Of a stretch of DNA of 64,000 bases, positions 43,209-52,281 are shown piece after piece. The position numbers were made by a program, and so were the translations under genes. The stretch is from positions 62,001-126,000 of the forward strand of contig CBDCSM010000011.1 of assembly GCA_965221575.1 (NCBI GenBank). Direction: 5' to 3'. The first letter of the stretch is position 1. Each line of letters opens with the position of its first letter. Below the pieces are notes generated by a model. That model worked only from the letters and a program-made list of their open reading frames with translations, searched no databases and was not told the origin of the DNA. The DNA is from JAPPHA01 sp965221575. Its GTDB lineage: Bacteria > Pseudomonadota > Alphaproteobacteria > Rhodobacterales > Rhodobacteraceae.

Positions 43209-43267
43209 GACAGCCAACAAGAAAGATGCAATTATTGCCGCGCAGTGACAAGCAAAGGAGAATTGCC

Positions 43268-44236
43268 ATGGGTATTCCAGTTTCAGTTTGCCGAAAGAGC
43301 CTGGCGGTGGCCGCAGGGATTTCCCTGGCTGTCGCGTTCGGAGTCTCGGGACCTGTTTCCGCAGACATTCCGGAGTCCGACGCTCCCATCAAGATTGCTG
43401 TCAATGAATGGACCGGACAGCACCTTTCGGCCAACATCGCGAGCGCGGTCCTCATGGAAATGGGATATAATGTGGAGCTCATCACGGCGGGTGCATTGCC
43501 CCAGTTCCAGGCGATTGCGCAAGGTGAACTGCACGTTCAACCCGAAGTGTGGACTAACAGTGTCTCCGACATCTATCCGGATGCCATAGCCTCGGGAGAT
43601 ATCGTGAACCTTGGCCTGCTCGGCCTCGAACCGCAGGAAGGATGGATCTTTCCGCCGTACATGGCCGAAAAATGCCCGGGCCTCCCCGACTTCAACGCCC
43701 TCTATGAATGCACCCAGGCGTTTGCGACGTCCGAAACATTTCCGAATGGCAGGTTGGTCACGTATCCCGCGGACTGGGGCACTCGTTCCAAGGACGTGGT
43801 CGCGTCGATCGAATTGCCGTTCACACCTGTTCCCGGCGGCAGCGAAGGGGCAATGGTTGCGGAAATCAGCAGCGCCATTGCTTCCGGCGATCCGATCCTG
43901 ATCATGTTCTGGCAACCGCACTGGTTGTTTGCCGTTCACGAGTTGGACTGGGTCGAGTGGAACGACGCCGAGGGCGAATGCGTCGAGGAAACCCAGACGC
44001 GTGACAACGCCTGCGGATTCCAACAGGCGACGGTCGACAAGATTGTCAGCAAGAGCACGACCGAACAATGGCCCGGAGCCGTCAAGCTCCTGGAACAGTT
44101 CACGCTGACAAATGCTGAGCACAACTACATGATCAATGAAGTTGACCAGAAAAAGCGTCCGCTCGAAGAAGTCGTTCAGGAGTGGATGGACCAGAACAGC
44201 GACAAGTGGAAATCGTGGATATCCGCATCCATGTGA
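43268..44236 (+). CDS. proX: Glycine betaine/proline-type ABC substrate-binding protein
   Basis: This 322-residue periplasmic receptor is of the OpuAC/ProX type. The signal peptide runs from MGIPVSVCRKSLAVAAGISL to about VSA|DIP, with AAAGGAG upstream of the ATG. The mature start IKIAVNEWTGQHLSANIASA and the tryptophan-rich LIMFWQPHWLFAVHELDWVE segment, typical of the aromatic box that cages quaternary ammonium groups, support a betaine-like ligand. It is followed by a perfect stem-loop and then by proV and proW. The exact ligand is uncertain. Confidence 0.9.
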   Translation: MGIPVSVCRKSLAVAAGISLAVAFGVSGPVSADIPESDAPIKIAVNEWTGQHLSANIASAVLMEMGYNVELITAGALPQFQAIAQGELHVQPEVWTNSVSDIYPDAIASGDIVNLGLLGLEPQEGWIFPPYMAEKCPGLPDFNALYECTQAFATSETFPNGRLVTYPADWGTRSKDVVASIELPFTPVPGGSEGAMVAEISSAIASGDPILIMFWQPHWLFAVHELDWVEWNDAEGECVEETQTRDNACGFQQATVDKIVSKSTTEQWPGAVKLLEQFTLTNAEHNYMINEVDQKKRPLEEVVQEWMDQNSDKWKSWISASM

Positions 44237-44250
44237 TCATTTCGCCAGGA

Positions 44251-44276
44251 GGCAGGCGGCCCATGCGCCGCCTGCC
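44251..44276 (+). promoter_or_regulatory. Intercistronic stem-loop between proX and proV
   Basis: A perfect 10-bp inverted repeat (44251-44260 and 44267-44276) with a 6-base loop starts 14 bases after the proX stop. CGTTATTC follows, so it is not a strong intrinsic terminator. Like the stem after pstS it may keep binding-protein levels above those of the ATPase and permease. Confidence 0.75.
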
Positions 44277-44349
44277 CGTTATTCTCGGATTTTGGCCCCG
44301 CGAGCGATGAGCGGACTGTCGCCTGCGTCGTTGTGACCGGAATTCTCCG

Positions 44350-45438
44350 GTGAGCGCCGATACTCCCGTCAAGTTGAAATGCCGTAACCTGTGGATGGTC
44401 TACGGCTCCAACCCCGGGCCGTTCTTTCAATCTGAAACCCATCGAGAACAACCCGACGTCCTCGCGCGGGATCTTCGTGCGAAAGGGTTCATTCCCGCGG
44501 CGATCGACGTCAATTTCGATCTTCGCACCGGCGAGATCTTCGCCATCATGGGGCTGTCGGGTTCCGGAAAGTCCACCGTCGTCAGGTGCCTCTCGCGCCT
44601 GGTGGAACCCACGTGCGGCGAAGTCATCCTGGATGGCGAGAATCTCCTCGAGGCGACCGAACAGGAACTTATCGAAATCCGCCGCCACAAGATGGGGATG
44701 GTGTTCCAGAACTTCGGACTGCTCCCGCACCTGACCGTGCTCGAGAACATCGCCTTTCCACTGAGGTTGCAGAAAATCCCCGAGGCCGATCTGCGTGCCC
44801 AGGTTGAACGGGTCATCGAACTGGTGGGACTTGCGGGGCGGGAGACGAGCTATCCGAGACAGTTGTCCGGCGGGCAGCAACAGCGGGTCGGAATTGCGCG
44901 TTCACTCGCGGTGGAGCCGGAAATCTGGTTTCTCGACGAACCGTTCAGCGCCCTGGACCCGCTGATCCGCAAACAGATGCAGGACGAATTCCTTCGGATT
45001 CAGCAGCTTCTTCACAAGTCGATCGTATTCATCACGCATGACTTTCTTGAAGCGCTCCGGGTGGCTGACCGGATGGCCATCATGCGCGATGGCAAGATCG
45101 TCCAGATCGGAACTCCGAAGGAATTGGTGTTTTCCCCCGCCGATGACTACGTTTCGCAATTCACCAGCGAGGTGCCCCGAATCCGGGTCCTGACCGCGGG
45201 GCAAATTGCCGCGCCCGCCCGCGGTGATACGACAACCATGCCGACCGCATCTGCGGAAATGTCCGTGGAGAACCTGCTCCCTGTTCTCGCCAGGAATCCG
45301 TCCGGCGTTCTGATCACCGGCGACAACGACGCCGTGCTCGGTACGGTGACTCCCGACAGCGTCGTCCGGAACTTGTCCGGGATCGACGTTTCGGATGTTC
45401 CGGAAACGTCACCAGCGAACGCCGAAAAGGAGCAGTGA
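44350..45438 (+). CDS. proV: Glycine betaine/proline-type ABC transporter ATPase
   Basis: This 362-residue ATPase starts at a GTG. A family-specific N-terminal extension precedes Walker A IMGLSGSGKSTVVRCLSRL; then come the Q-loop MVFQNFGLLPHLTVLE, the signature RQLSGGQQQRVGIARSLA, Walker B WFLDEPFSALDP and the switch histidine in FITHDFLEALR. The C-terminal CBS region is shortened and weakly conserved. It sits between proX and proW, which it powers. Confidence 0.93.
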   Translation: MSADTPVKLKCRNLWMVYGSNPGPFFQSETHREQPDVLARDLRAKGFIPAAIDVNFDLRTGEIFAIMGLSGSGKSTVVRCLSRLVEPTCGEVILDGENLLEATEQELIEIRRHKMGMVFQNFGLLPHLTVLENIAFPLRLQKIPEADLRAQVERVIELVGLAGRETSYPRQLSGGQQQRVGIARSLAVEPEIWFLDEPFSALDPLIRKQMQDEFLRIQQLLHKSIVFITHDFLEALRVADRMAIMRDGKIVQIGTPKELVFSPADDYVSQFTSEVPRIRVLTAGQIAAPARGDTTTMPTASAEMSVENLLPVLARNPSGVLITGDNDAVLGTVTPDSVVRNLSGIDVSDVPETSPANAEKEQ

Positions 45439-45453
45439 CGCGAAAGGACGTCC

Positions 45454-47559
45454 ATGCCAGCCGTCTCGATTGACACGACGTATTCTCGCGCATGGGCCAC
45501 CGCCGGCGTGGACAGGTCCACGCTGGGATGGGCGGTCGTCTTGCTGTTCGCGGCCGGATGCATCGGGTTATCCGGCCATCTGCCGTGGTTGGCCAGTTTT
45601 CCGGAAGCCCTGACGCTTCCGATCAGCGACTGGATCAATCGGGCCGAAGATGTCGTTGTGGCAACCACGAAGCCGTTTTTCCGTGCAATCGCGTGGTTGC
45701 TGGACCATCCGATGTCGTGGGTGCGTGACCTGCTGCACTGGCTGCCCTGGCCGGTTCTCATGTTCGTCGGCGGCGCGCTATCCTGGCGGGCGGGCGGCTG
45801 GAAGCTGACCGTGTTCACGGTCTTGAGCCTCGGTTACATGCTGGTCATCGGCTACTGGGAAGAGAGCATGAATTCCCTGTCGCTGGTCGCGATTTCGGTG
45901 CCGCTCGCTGTCCTGATCGGGTTCATCCTGGGGGTTTGGGCTTTCGCCTCGCGTGCAGCCGAAAGGGCGATCACTCCGACGCTCGATGTATTGCAAACCG
46001 TGCCCGCGTTCGCCTACCTGCTTCCCATCCTGATCCTGTTCGGATTCGGACCGGTCGTCGGCCTGATCGCCAGCGTTCTTTACTCATTCGCCCCGATGGT
46101 ACGAAACACGCTCGTCGGGTTGAGGAATGTCGCGCCGGACGTCATCGATTCGGGCCTGATGTCAGGCGCGAACCGCAGACAGCTCTTCTGGCGGGTTCGT
46201 GTGCCGACCGCACTTCGCCAGCTACTGCTCGGCATCAACCAGACCACGATGGCTTCGCTCAGCATGGTCATCGTTGCATCCATTATCGGCGGTACAAGTG
46301 ACATCGGCTGGGAAGTCCTCAGCACGATGCGAAAGGCCCAGTTCGGTGAAAGCCTCCTCGCCGGCATCGTCATCGCGCTCATGGCCATGATACTTGACCG
46401 TGTGACCAATGGCCTCGCCACGCGTCACGTTGACGAGGAGGACCGCTCGACATGGTACGAAAGGAACCGTTTCTGGGTGTACGTCGTCGCCGGTTCCGTC
46501 GCCATCGCGGTCATCGGCAGGTTTGTTCCGGTACTGGTGGCATATCCGGGCAACTGGGTCGTTTCTCCGGCCGGCCCGATGAACGACTTCATCACCTGGT
46601 TCGTCGTGAACTTCCAACCGGCGATCAAGGAGATCAAGAGGGTTTTCCTCTTCTATGCGATGTTGCCGTTGAAAATTGGCCTCGGCCAGACAGTGACCCC
46701 GTTTACCTGGGGATTCGCCTGGTCCGGATATTTTACCGCTGGAAGCGTCGCATTCATGTTGCTGGTCGCCTGGGCGGGGTTCCGCAGGTTCGGCACCAAC
46801 GCCGCGGTCGCGATTGCCGTTGCTGGGAGCATGTTTCTGTTCGGCATAACGGAAATCTCCTGGTTGGCCTTTCTCGCCGTGCTCTTGATGACCTCGTGGC
46901 GCCTCGGAGGAATTCGCCTCGCAATCGGCGTATTTTCAGGCCTGGCGTTTCTCCTCGTCTCGAGCGCGTGGGACAAGACCATGCTGTCGTTCTGGCTCTG
47001 CGGAATCGCGGTCGTCATTTCGTTTCTTTTCGGCTCTTCGCTCGGCATCTGGGCCGCCCACAATGATCACGTTTCCCGCATCATGAGGCCCGTCAACGAC
47101 ACTTTGCAAACCATGCCGCTCTTCGTCATCCTCATTCCCATCGTCATGGTGTTCAAGATCGGCGAATTCACGGCGTTGCTCGCGATCATGGCTTATTCCT
47201 ATGTGCCGGCCTTCCGCTACGCGGAACACGGACTGAAAAACGTTCCGCACGACGTGGTGGAGGCCGCCCGGTCGATGGGATGCACGCCCGGACAGCTCTT
47301 GTGGCGCGTGAAGCTTCCGCTTGCACTCCCGAACATCATGCTCGGACTCAACCAGACGATCATGTACGCAATCGCGATGCTCGTGATCGCGGCCCTGGTC
47401 GGTACCAACGGCCTGGGGCAACAGGTCTATATCGGGCTGAGCAAAGGCGACGTCGGAATCGGACTGGTTGCAGGTGCCGGGATGGCCATCATCGCGATGA
47501 TGGCTGATCGCATGTGTCAGGCCGCGCAACGCAAACTCGAAGAGGGCAAGGCGGCTTGA
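45454..47559 (+). CDS. proW: Double-domain ABC permease of ProW type
   Basis: The 701-residue membrane protein contains two tandem MetI-like permease domains. The first, about residues 145-325, has LDVLQTVPAFAYLLPILILF and the coupling loop DSGLMSGANRRQLFWRVRVP. The second, about residues 515-690, has NDTLQTMPLFVILIPIVMVF and EAARSMGCTPGQLLWRVKLP. Typical ProW has one such domain in about 350 residues and works as a dimer; here both halves are on one chain with extra helices between. It lies 15 bases after proV. Confidence 0.92.
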   Translation: MPAVSIDTTYSRAWATAGVDRSTLGWAVVLLFAAGCIGLSGHLPWLASFPEALTLPISDWINRAEDVVVATTKPFFRAIAWLLDHPMSWVRDLLHWLPWPVLMFVGGALSWRAGGWKLTVFTVLSLGYMLVIGYWEESMNSLSLVAISVPLAVLIGFILGVWAFASRAAERAITPTLDVLQTVPAFAYLLPILILFGFGPVVGLIASVLYSFAPMVRNTLVGLRNVAPDVIDSGLMSGANRRQLFWRVRVPTALRQLLLGINQTTMASLSMVIVASIIGGTSDIGWEVLSTMRKAQFGESLLAGIVIALMAMILDRVTNGLATRHVDEEDRSTWYERNRFWVYVVAGSVAIAVIGRFVPVLVAYPGNWVVSPAGPMNDFITWFVVNFQPAIKEIKRVFLFYAMLPLKIGLGQTVTPFTWGFAWSGYFTAGSVAFMLLVAWAGFRRFGTNAAVAIAVAGSMFLFGITEISWLAFLAVLLMTSWRLGGIRLAIGVFSGLAFLLVSSAWDKTMLSFWLCGIAVVISFLFGSSLGIWAAHNDHVSRIMRPVNDTLQTMPLFVILIPIVMVFKIGEFTALLAIMAYSYVPAFRYAEHGLKNVPHDVVEAARSMGCTPGQLLWRVKLPLALPNIMLGLNQTIMYAIAMLVIAALVGTNGLGQQVYIGLSKGDVGIGLVAGAGMAIIAMMADRMCQAAQRKLEEGKAA

Positions 47560-48067
47560 CCACACGGACGCTTCGTCGGGCATGTCCTCGTCGGGAAATC
47601 GTTCATCCTGACTCGACGCGCCCTGTTTTTTGCGGCTGACACGCGATGGCTGAACTGGCCTCGCCAGAACGCATGAACCTCGGGGCCGGACCCGGGCCTT
47701 TCAAGTGTCTTGTTTGTGGCGCCAAGCAAACGAAATGTCTAAACCAAGACCGTAGCGCAGTAGCGTCTTGAGTCTTCCGCAATTTTGGTTTGGCACTCCG
47801 GTTGGGTTCGGGAGCCTGGCCGTTCCGGTCACTATTCAAAACGGTTCGTTTCGGCCGGGCATGGGCCTTACATGCCAGGAGTTGGCAGCAATGGAAGCCG
47901 CCATCGATAACCAAGCCTTTGCGCTTGCAGCATGATCAATTTTGCAATCTCTATCCCCGAATACCACACCATTGGGGCATCACACCCGAAAACGCAGGGT
48001 CTGTCGCCTTTTATGGAACTCATCATAAATTATCACAGAATGATAAACTGGGGTAAGGTTGCTAAAT
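47560..48067. other. Intergenic region with an inverted repeat before the ATPase
   Basis: No gene is supported here. The final 60 bases are AT-rich and contain TTATCA-CAGAA-TGATAA at 48030-48046, a perfect 6-bp inverted repeat 21 bases before the broken ATPase gene, a plausible operator. Confidence 0.45.
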
Positions 48068-49251
48068 ATGGATCCCAGGCAAAACCCATATGCCCTGGGT
48101 GCTGGTACGCCCCCACCCGAGTTGGCTGGCCGCGATGACTTGATCGAACGCGCTGCCGCGGCGCTCGACCGCATTCGCGAAGGGAGGTTGGCACGGAGCT
48201 TCATTCTCTATGGGCTGTGAGGGTTGGCAAGACCGTTCTCCTGAACCGAATTCGCCTCGATGCCGAGGCGTGCGGCATCGTCAGCGTCAGAATGGAAGCT
48301 CCCGAAATGCGATCGTTACCGGCCCTGCTCGTCCCGGCCGTGAGAGCGGCTCTCTTGCGCTTGAACCGTGGCGAAGCACTCAGGGACACTGTCCTGAGAG
48401 CCATGCGGGCTCTGGCGGGCTTTACCAATGCTCTGCAGGTCAAGTACCAGGATCTGGAAGTCAACATTAATGTCGAACCTGAAATAGGGCCGGCTGCTGA
48501 CAGCAGCGATCTCGACACCGACCTCACGGACCTCCTTACGACCCTCGGCAAGGCCGCAAACGATCGTGCAACAGCACTCGTGCTTTTCATCGACGAACTG
48601 CAATATGTGCCGGAAAAGCAGTTGGCGTCCCTGATTGTTGCAATCCACAGTACCAGCCAGGAGCAATTGCCGATTACCATGGTGGCGGCAGGCCTGCCTC
48701 AGTTGGTCGGCCGGACAGGAGACGCGATGTCATACGCGGAACGCCTCTTCGAGTTTGTATCGGTTGACCGCCTGAACGATAACGATGCCCGGGATGCTCT
48801 GATCGTGCCTGCATCCAAGAAGGAAGTCGATTTCCACCCGGAAGCCGTCGCAGAGGTCCTGCGCGAGACGAGTAGTTATCCTTACTTCCTTCAAGAATGG
48901 GGCAAGCATAGCTGGAACACCGCCGATGATTCCCCGATCATGCCGAATGACGCGCGACGCGCGACAAGCGAAGCGCTGGCCGAACTGGACGCAAGTTTCT
49001 TCCGCGTGCGATTTGACCGACTGACGCCTGGCCAGAAGCGTTACTTGCGCGCCATGGCCGAGCTTGGACCGGGACCCCATCGTTCCGGGGAAATCGCCCA
49101 AACCCTCGGCCTGAAAGTCACCACGGTTGCTCCCGTCCGCGACTCGCTTATTTCCAAGGGTATGATCTACAGTCCCGCCCACGGCGACACCGCGTTTACT
49201 GTGCCGCTTTTCGATGGGTTCATGACGCGAATAATGCCAAACATACCCTGA
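48068..49251 (+). pseudogene. AAA ATPase (archaeal/ORC-like type) split by a frameshift in Walker A
   Basis: The gene starts at ATG 48068 (MDPRQNPYALGAG, then PPPELAGRDDLIERAAAALD), stays open for 50 codons and stops at TGA 48218, right after FILYGL. The next frame resumes with RVGKTVLLNRIRLDAEACG and runs 340 residues, including Walker B ALVLFIDELQYV and a C-terminal winged helix (RSGEIAQTLGLKVTTV). A one-base shift back at the junction yields G-L-V-R-V-G-K-T, a perfect Walker A. A single lost base, natural or a sequencing error, explains it. A GTG restart at 48217 would give a protein lacking the P-loop glycine. The natural role of this family is unclear; it is often seen near mobile DNA. 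Confidence 0.8.
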
Positions 49252-49669
49252 CCAATTCGTGTATGCGGATGAGGCCGCAAACACTGACCGCCAATAACCC
49301 GGGACCTGCTCCGAGGGTAGCGGGCCGAAAAGCCTGGAAGCCGGGGCATTGGCGAATTCGCTGCAAATGTGCGGGCCACGGTGTGTCTCGGCCAAGACCC
49401 GCTTTATCACGGGGCGACCGTTCGGATTGGCCGGACGACAGTGGCGGGATCGGAGTGGATTCCGTGAAGCAAAGGATGGAGACAGAAAGTCACAAAATCG
49501 GAATCTGCAGGATTTATGGCGACGTAGAAACCAATCGGCACACGGCCACAGGTATTGAGTACTACCTGATTGCGTAACATGGCCGCCAAAACGAGAACCA
49601 GGGGGAAATCACTGTTCGCCGCATCCCTGTCACGGAACTTCCGGCGCTGAACGAATCCAATCCACGTGC
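49252..49669. other. Non-coding stretch between decayed genes
   Basis: No frame here shows a recognisable motif. On the minus strand it continues the open frame of the restriction-gene remnant, but without similarity I can support. Confidence 0.4.
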
Positions 49670-50048
49670 GCTGGCGGTCCGCGTGCGAGAATGTGATAGT
49701 CTCCCGCTCGTTCGGATCGTGAAGTTCAAAGGACTGGAAAATGCATTCCAGAATGTAGCGCGAGAGGTCGCGCTCGGGCGCTGCACCAAAATACTCCCCG
49801 GCCCGTTCATAGGCCGCCTTCAGGTCCCGCCCGGCTTTTTCCTGCTCGACGATCAACACTCAAGGCCGGCAAAGGTCTATGAAGCCCGAGTGAATGTCCT
49901 GTTTCGCGACATGCGCCTCGTAACGCGCGACACTTAGGCGTTGCATTGCGAACGCGTCGAAGAAGGCATTGTAGGAGCTCTGCGTTTCGCTTCTCACATA
50001 GGTTGTGTCCTGCCAGTCATCGGCGAAGACGGAGGCGCTCGAATGCAA
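49670..50048 (-). pseudogene. N-terminal remnant of an MmeI-like (type IIL) restriction-modification gene
   Basis: The frame begins MHSSASVFADDWQDTTYVRS and contains SSYNAFFDAFAMQR and GFIDLCRP, then an in-frame TGA, then VLIVEQEKAGRDLKAAYERA and RDLSRYILECIFQSFELHD. This is the nuclease start of MmeI-like enzymes, where the paragon reads close to GFIDLFWPGVLLVEHKSRG; the E-x-K nuclease pair is VEQEK. The stop stands where a glycine codon is expected (GGA to TGA). The methyltransferase and recognition parts are absent, so the gene is dead. It shows that a restriction system once occupied this site. Confidence 0.75.
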
Positions 50049-50160
50049 ACATCAAGGGGGGGGCGGCCCGCCGACGTTGGCGATATCCCCGTAGCATGCC
50101 CGGATCACGGCCGCGTGGCCTGAAACAGTCGGACATCGCGGCCGGAAGATACCATGCTTC

Positions 50161-50544
50161 TTAATTTTCCCAGATCAGATCCAGATCCAACCCGTCAAAG
50201 ATGCCGTCGGTCGACACGAGAGCACAGCCTTCGAGACGGGCCTGGGCTGCCAAAAGCCGGTCCCACGGGTCGTGGTGGTCCCAGTTGAGCGTGGCCGCCA
50301 ATTCAGCATGTTCATCCGTAATCGCAAGGCTTTGCATGCCACTGACCGCAAACGGCGCGCGGAGTTCCTGCGGTGGCAGGTCCAGCCTGCGCAAGCGTAT
50401 CTTGTATTAGATCTCGTAAAAACTGACCGCGCTGACGAGTACGGCATTGCTCTTGTCTTCGATCAGGGCACGAGTCGGGCGCGGCAACCGAACGCTGCCG
50501 ATCATCCACCAATACAGAACGTGGCTTTCGAGCAGCAGCCTCAC
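50161..50544 (-). pseudogene. VapC-type PIN toxin interrupted by a stop codon
   Basis: Read from a GTG at 50544 the frame gives VRLLLESHVLYWWMIGSVRL and LVSAVSFYEI, then TAA at codon 46, then YKIRLRRLDLPPQELRAPFA, DPWDRLLAAQARLEG and LVSTDGIFDGL. Apart from the stop it is a full 127-codon PIN ribonuclease. The first catalytic aspartate (usually L-L-D-T-H) is glutamate here, so two changes weaken it. The GTG overlaps the antitoxin stop by 4 bases (GTGA). Translation restart after the stop would lack the first acidic residue of the active site. Confidence 0.8.
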
Positions 50545-50828
50545 GATTTGCTGCCAGCCGGCTTCTCCCGCCAGATGCCAGACGCGTCGGTATGTTCACC
50601 GGCGTCAATGGAAGCTTGATGCGGGTCGTCCCGATCGAAGAGATCATCCGGCCGCGACAGGTGCCGAAGTGCGCCAAAGGCGCGCTTGCCAACGTCCTCC
50701 GCCGGGACCAGCCGTGCCCGTATGGTCTCGCCTCGCAGGATCGTGATTTCTTCTCCTCGGCTCGCCCTCTCAACCAACTCCGAGAACCGCGCTCTCGCTT
50801 CGGCAATCTTGTACTTGGCTTGTGTCAT
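50541..50828 (-). CDS. Phd/YefM-type antitoxin
   Basis: This 95-residue protein begins MTQAKYKIAEARARFSELVE and continues RGEEITILRGETIRARLVPA, the canonical Phd fold that binds operator DNA, with a polar C-terminal tail that would cover a toxin. The ATG at 50828 is preferred over an in-frame start 27 bases earlier. It overlaps the VapC frame by 4 bases. It appears intact although its partner carries a stop codon. Confidence 0.85.
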   Translation of the reverse strand: MTQAKYKIAEARARFSELVERASRGEEITILRGETIRARLVPAEDVGKRAFGALRHLSRPDDLFDRDDPHQASIDAGEHTDASGIWREKPAGSKS

Positions 50829-51359
50829 CCCGGTCTTCGCCCCAAATTCGCCCAACGAATTCTGGATTATCCAAGGCTAATGTACAAGTGATATGTACAG
50901 GTGCCTACAGGTGTACTGGCGGGGGACACCGTTTTGTCACGTGGCGACCGTTCGCCCAGAAAGCCATGGCAACTGCACGCCAGTGCCAGCACATGTGAAT
51001 TCGAAAACCCTTCGTAGCGATTGGCCTTATACTCCCGCTTTTCGAGGTCGCCAGCAGAAACCGCGGCCACGGCCAAGCCACGGTCGAGTTGCCGTGCCCC
51101 TGTCTTTGTTACGACGTCCCGCGCCGCTGCACTGTAGATTTGGAGAAATCAAAGGTAACGGTAAACGATCGGCAGCATGAACCTTTTCAAAATACGTGCT
51201 GTCCTCCGCCTCAATTCGCTCCTGCCGGGCGGCAATTGGTCGCATTGCGGAGACAGTTCTGACCCGAAAACACGGGAGAAAACTTTAGCTCCCATCCTCG
51301 AACCGGTTCCATGTGCTTGTCTCCGGACTTCTGCCCGCCCTTCCCGCGAACTCCCTCGA
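50829..51359. other. Non-coding stretch
   Basis: I see no gene, RNA or repeat that I can support between the antitoxin and the secreted nuclease. Confidence 0.5.
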
Positions 51360-52133
51360 TCATTCACACACCGTGCCGTCGCCATCACCATCGTGCATGT
51401 AGCGATAGGCAGGGTGATCGCGATGAACCGGGGCTATACCGTGCCTGCGCGCTTCCTTGCAGGTAATGCGGCCATTCCCGTTGTCGTCGTAACGCGCGAG
51501 AACGTCATCGATGTCGCCGTTTGACGAGGCATCGACATTCCCGTCCCGTGTCGTCACCACAAGGCAAACCTTTGGTTCCATGTCCGTATGGTCACAACCG
51601 GAAAGAATCCCTTCCAGGACCTCCGCTTCGCGGCGATCAATGGTAAGGTCATAGGCGCGCCGTACATCCAGGATCCGGCCCGCGAACCAGCATCGATTGC
51701 GGTCAGGCAGCCATTCCGCAGCATCCCATCCACTTTTTTCGTGGCGGTTCACACGCGGCGAAGCAAGGGTGAGATTACGAAGGTCACGAGCGAAACGTCT
51801 GCGTGTTTCCCGATCCCGTGAACAAAGCCCAGAATCATGGGCCTCGCTGGTACTGACAATGTGTTCGATATCGGTCTCCGACGCCGAGGAAAAACACGTG
51901 CCCGTATAGGGACCGTAGACCGAACCCAGGTTACGAACGATCTCCAGTTCGACCGACTGGGGGTACCGGTAGTCGCTCTTCCTGTCATACCTGGAGCAGC
52001 GGTCTTCAGGTGCAACTGTCAGCCCGCGCCAAGTTTCCGCCCGGCCGGCGGTCGAAACCGCCGCCAGGGCAATGACAATTGCCGCTGCCGCGAAGAGCCT
52101 TGGCACGTGCGCGGTGTTGGAAGCAACGGCCAT
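51360..52133 (-). CDS. Secreted HNH (DUF1524-like) nuclease with Excalibur calcium-binding end
   Basis: The protein has about 257 residues. It has a signal peptide (hydrophobic FAAAAIVIALAAVSTAGRA after a short basic start) and then a GmrSD C-terminal/DUF1524-like nuclease with TDIEHIVSTSEAHDSGLC and DLRNLTLASPRVNRHEKSG with DAAEWLP. The tail holds an EF-hand-like DDNGNGRITCKEARRHGI and an Excalibur motif HDGDGDGTVCE. Exported nucleases of this layout probably scavenge phosphate or nucleotides from DNA outside the cell (inference). The start is uncertain; ATGs at 52154 and 52184 are also in frame. It has no operon partner. Confidence 0.85.
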   Translation of the reverse strand: MAVASNTAHVPRLFAAAAIVIALAAVSTAGRAETWRGLTVAPEDRCSRYDRKSDYRYPQSVELEIVRNLGSVYGPYTGTCFSSASETDIEHIVSTSEAHDSGLCSRDRETRRRFARDLRNLTLASPRVNRHEKSGWDAAEWLPDRNRCWFAGRILDVRRAYDLTIDRREAEVLEGILSGCDHTDMEPKVCLVVTTRDGNVDASSNGDIDDVLARYDDNGNGRITCKEARRHGIAPVHRDHPAYRYMHDGDGDGTVCE

Positions 52134-52281
52134 GTGGCCCCACGTCGTGAACATCCGCCGAAATCCCGAAAAGTTGAACATCAATGCGTCACGAATATTC
52201 CCGGAGCCTGTCCCGGGCAGCGATCCGGTATTCAGACGTTGGAATCGCCTGAACTGAATGGCCGTTACCCGATCGCGGCCC

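Noticed and set aside
43027..43267. BioR or BirA operator upstream of bioM
   Set aside because: I looked for a TTATCTATAA-type BioR site and for a BirA-type site and found neither; only a short palindrome is present.
48211..48220. Programmed -1 frameshifting in the ATPase gene
   Set aside because: No slippery heptamer or downstream structure is obvious at the junction; a simple base loss is more likely, though not excluded.
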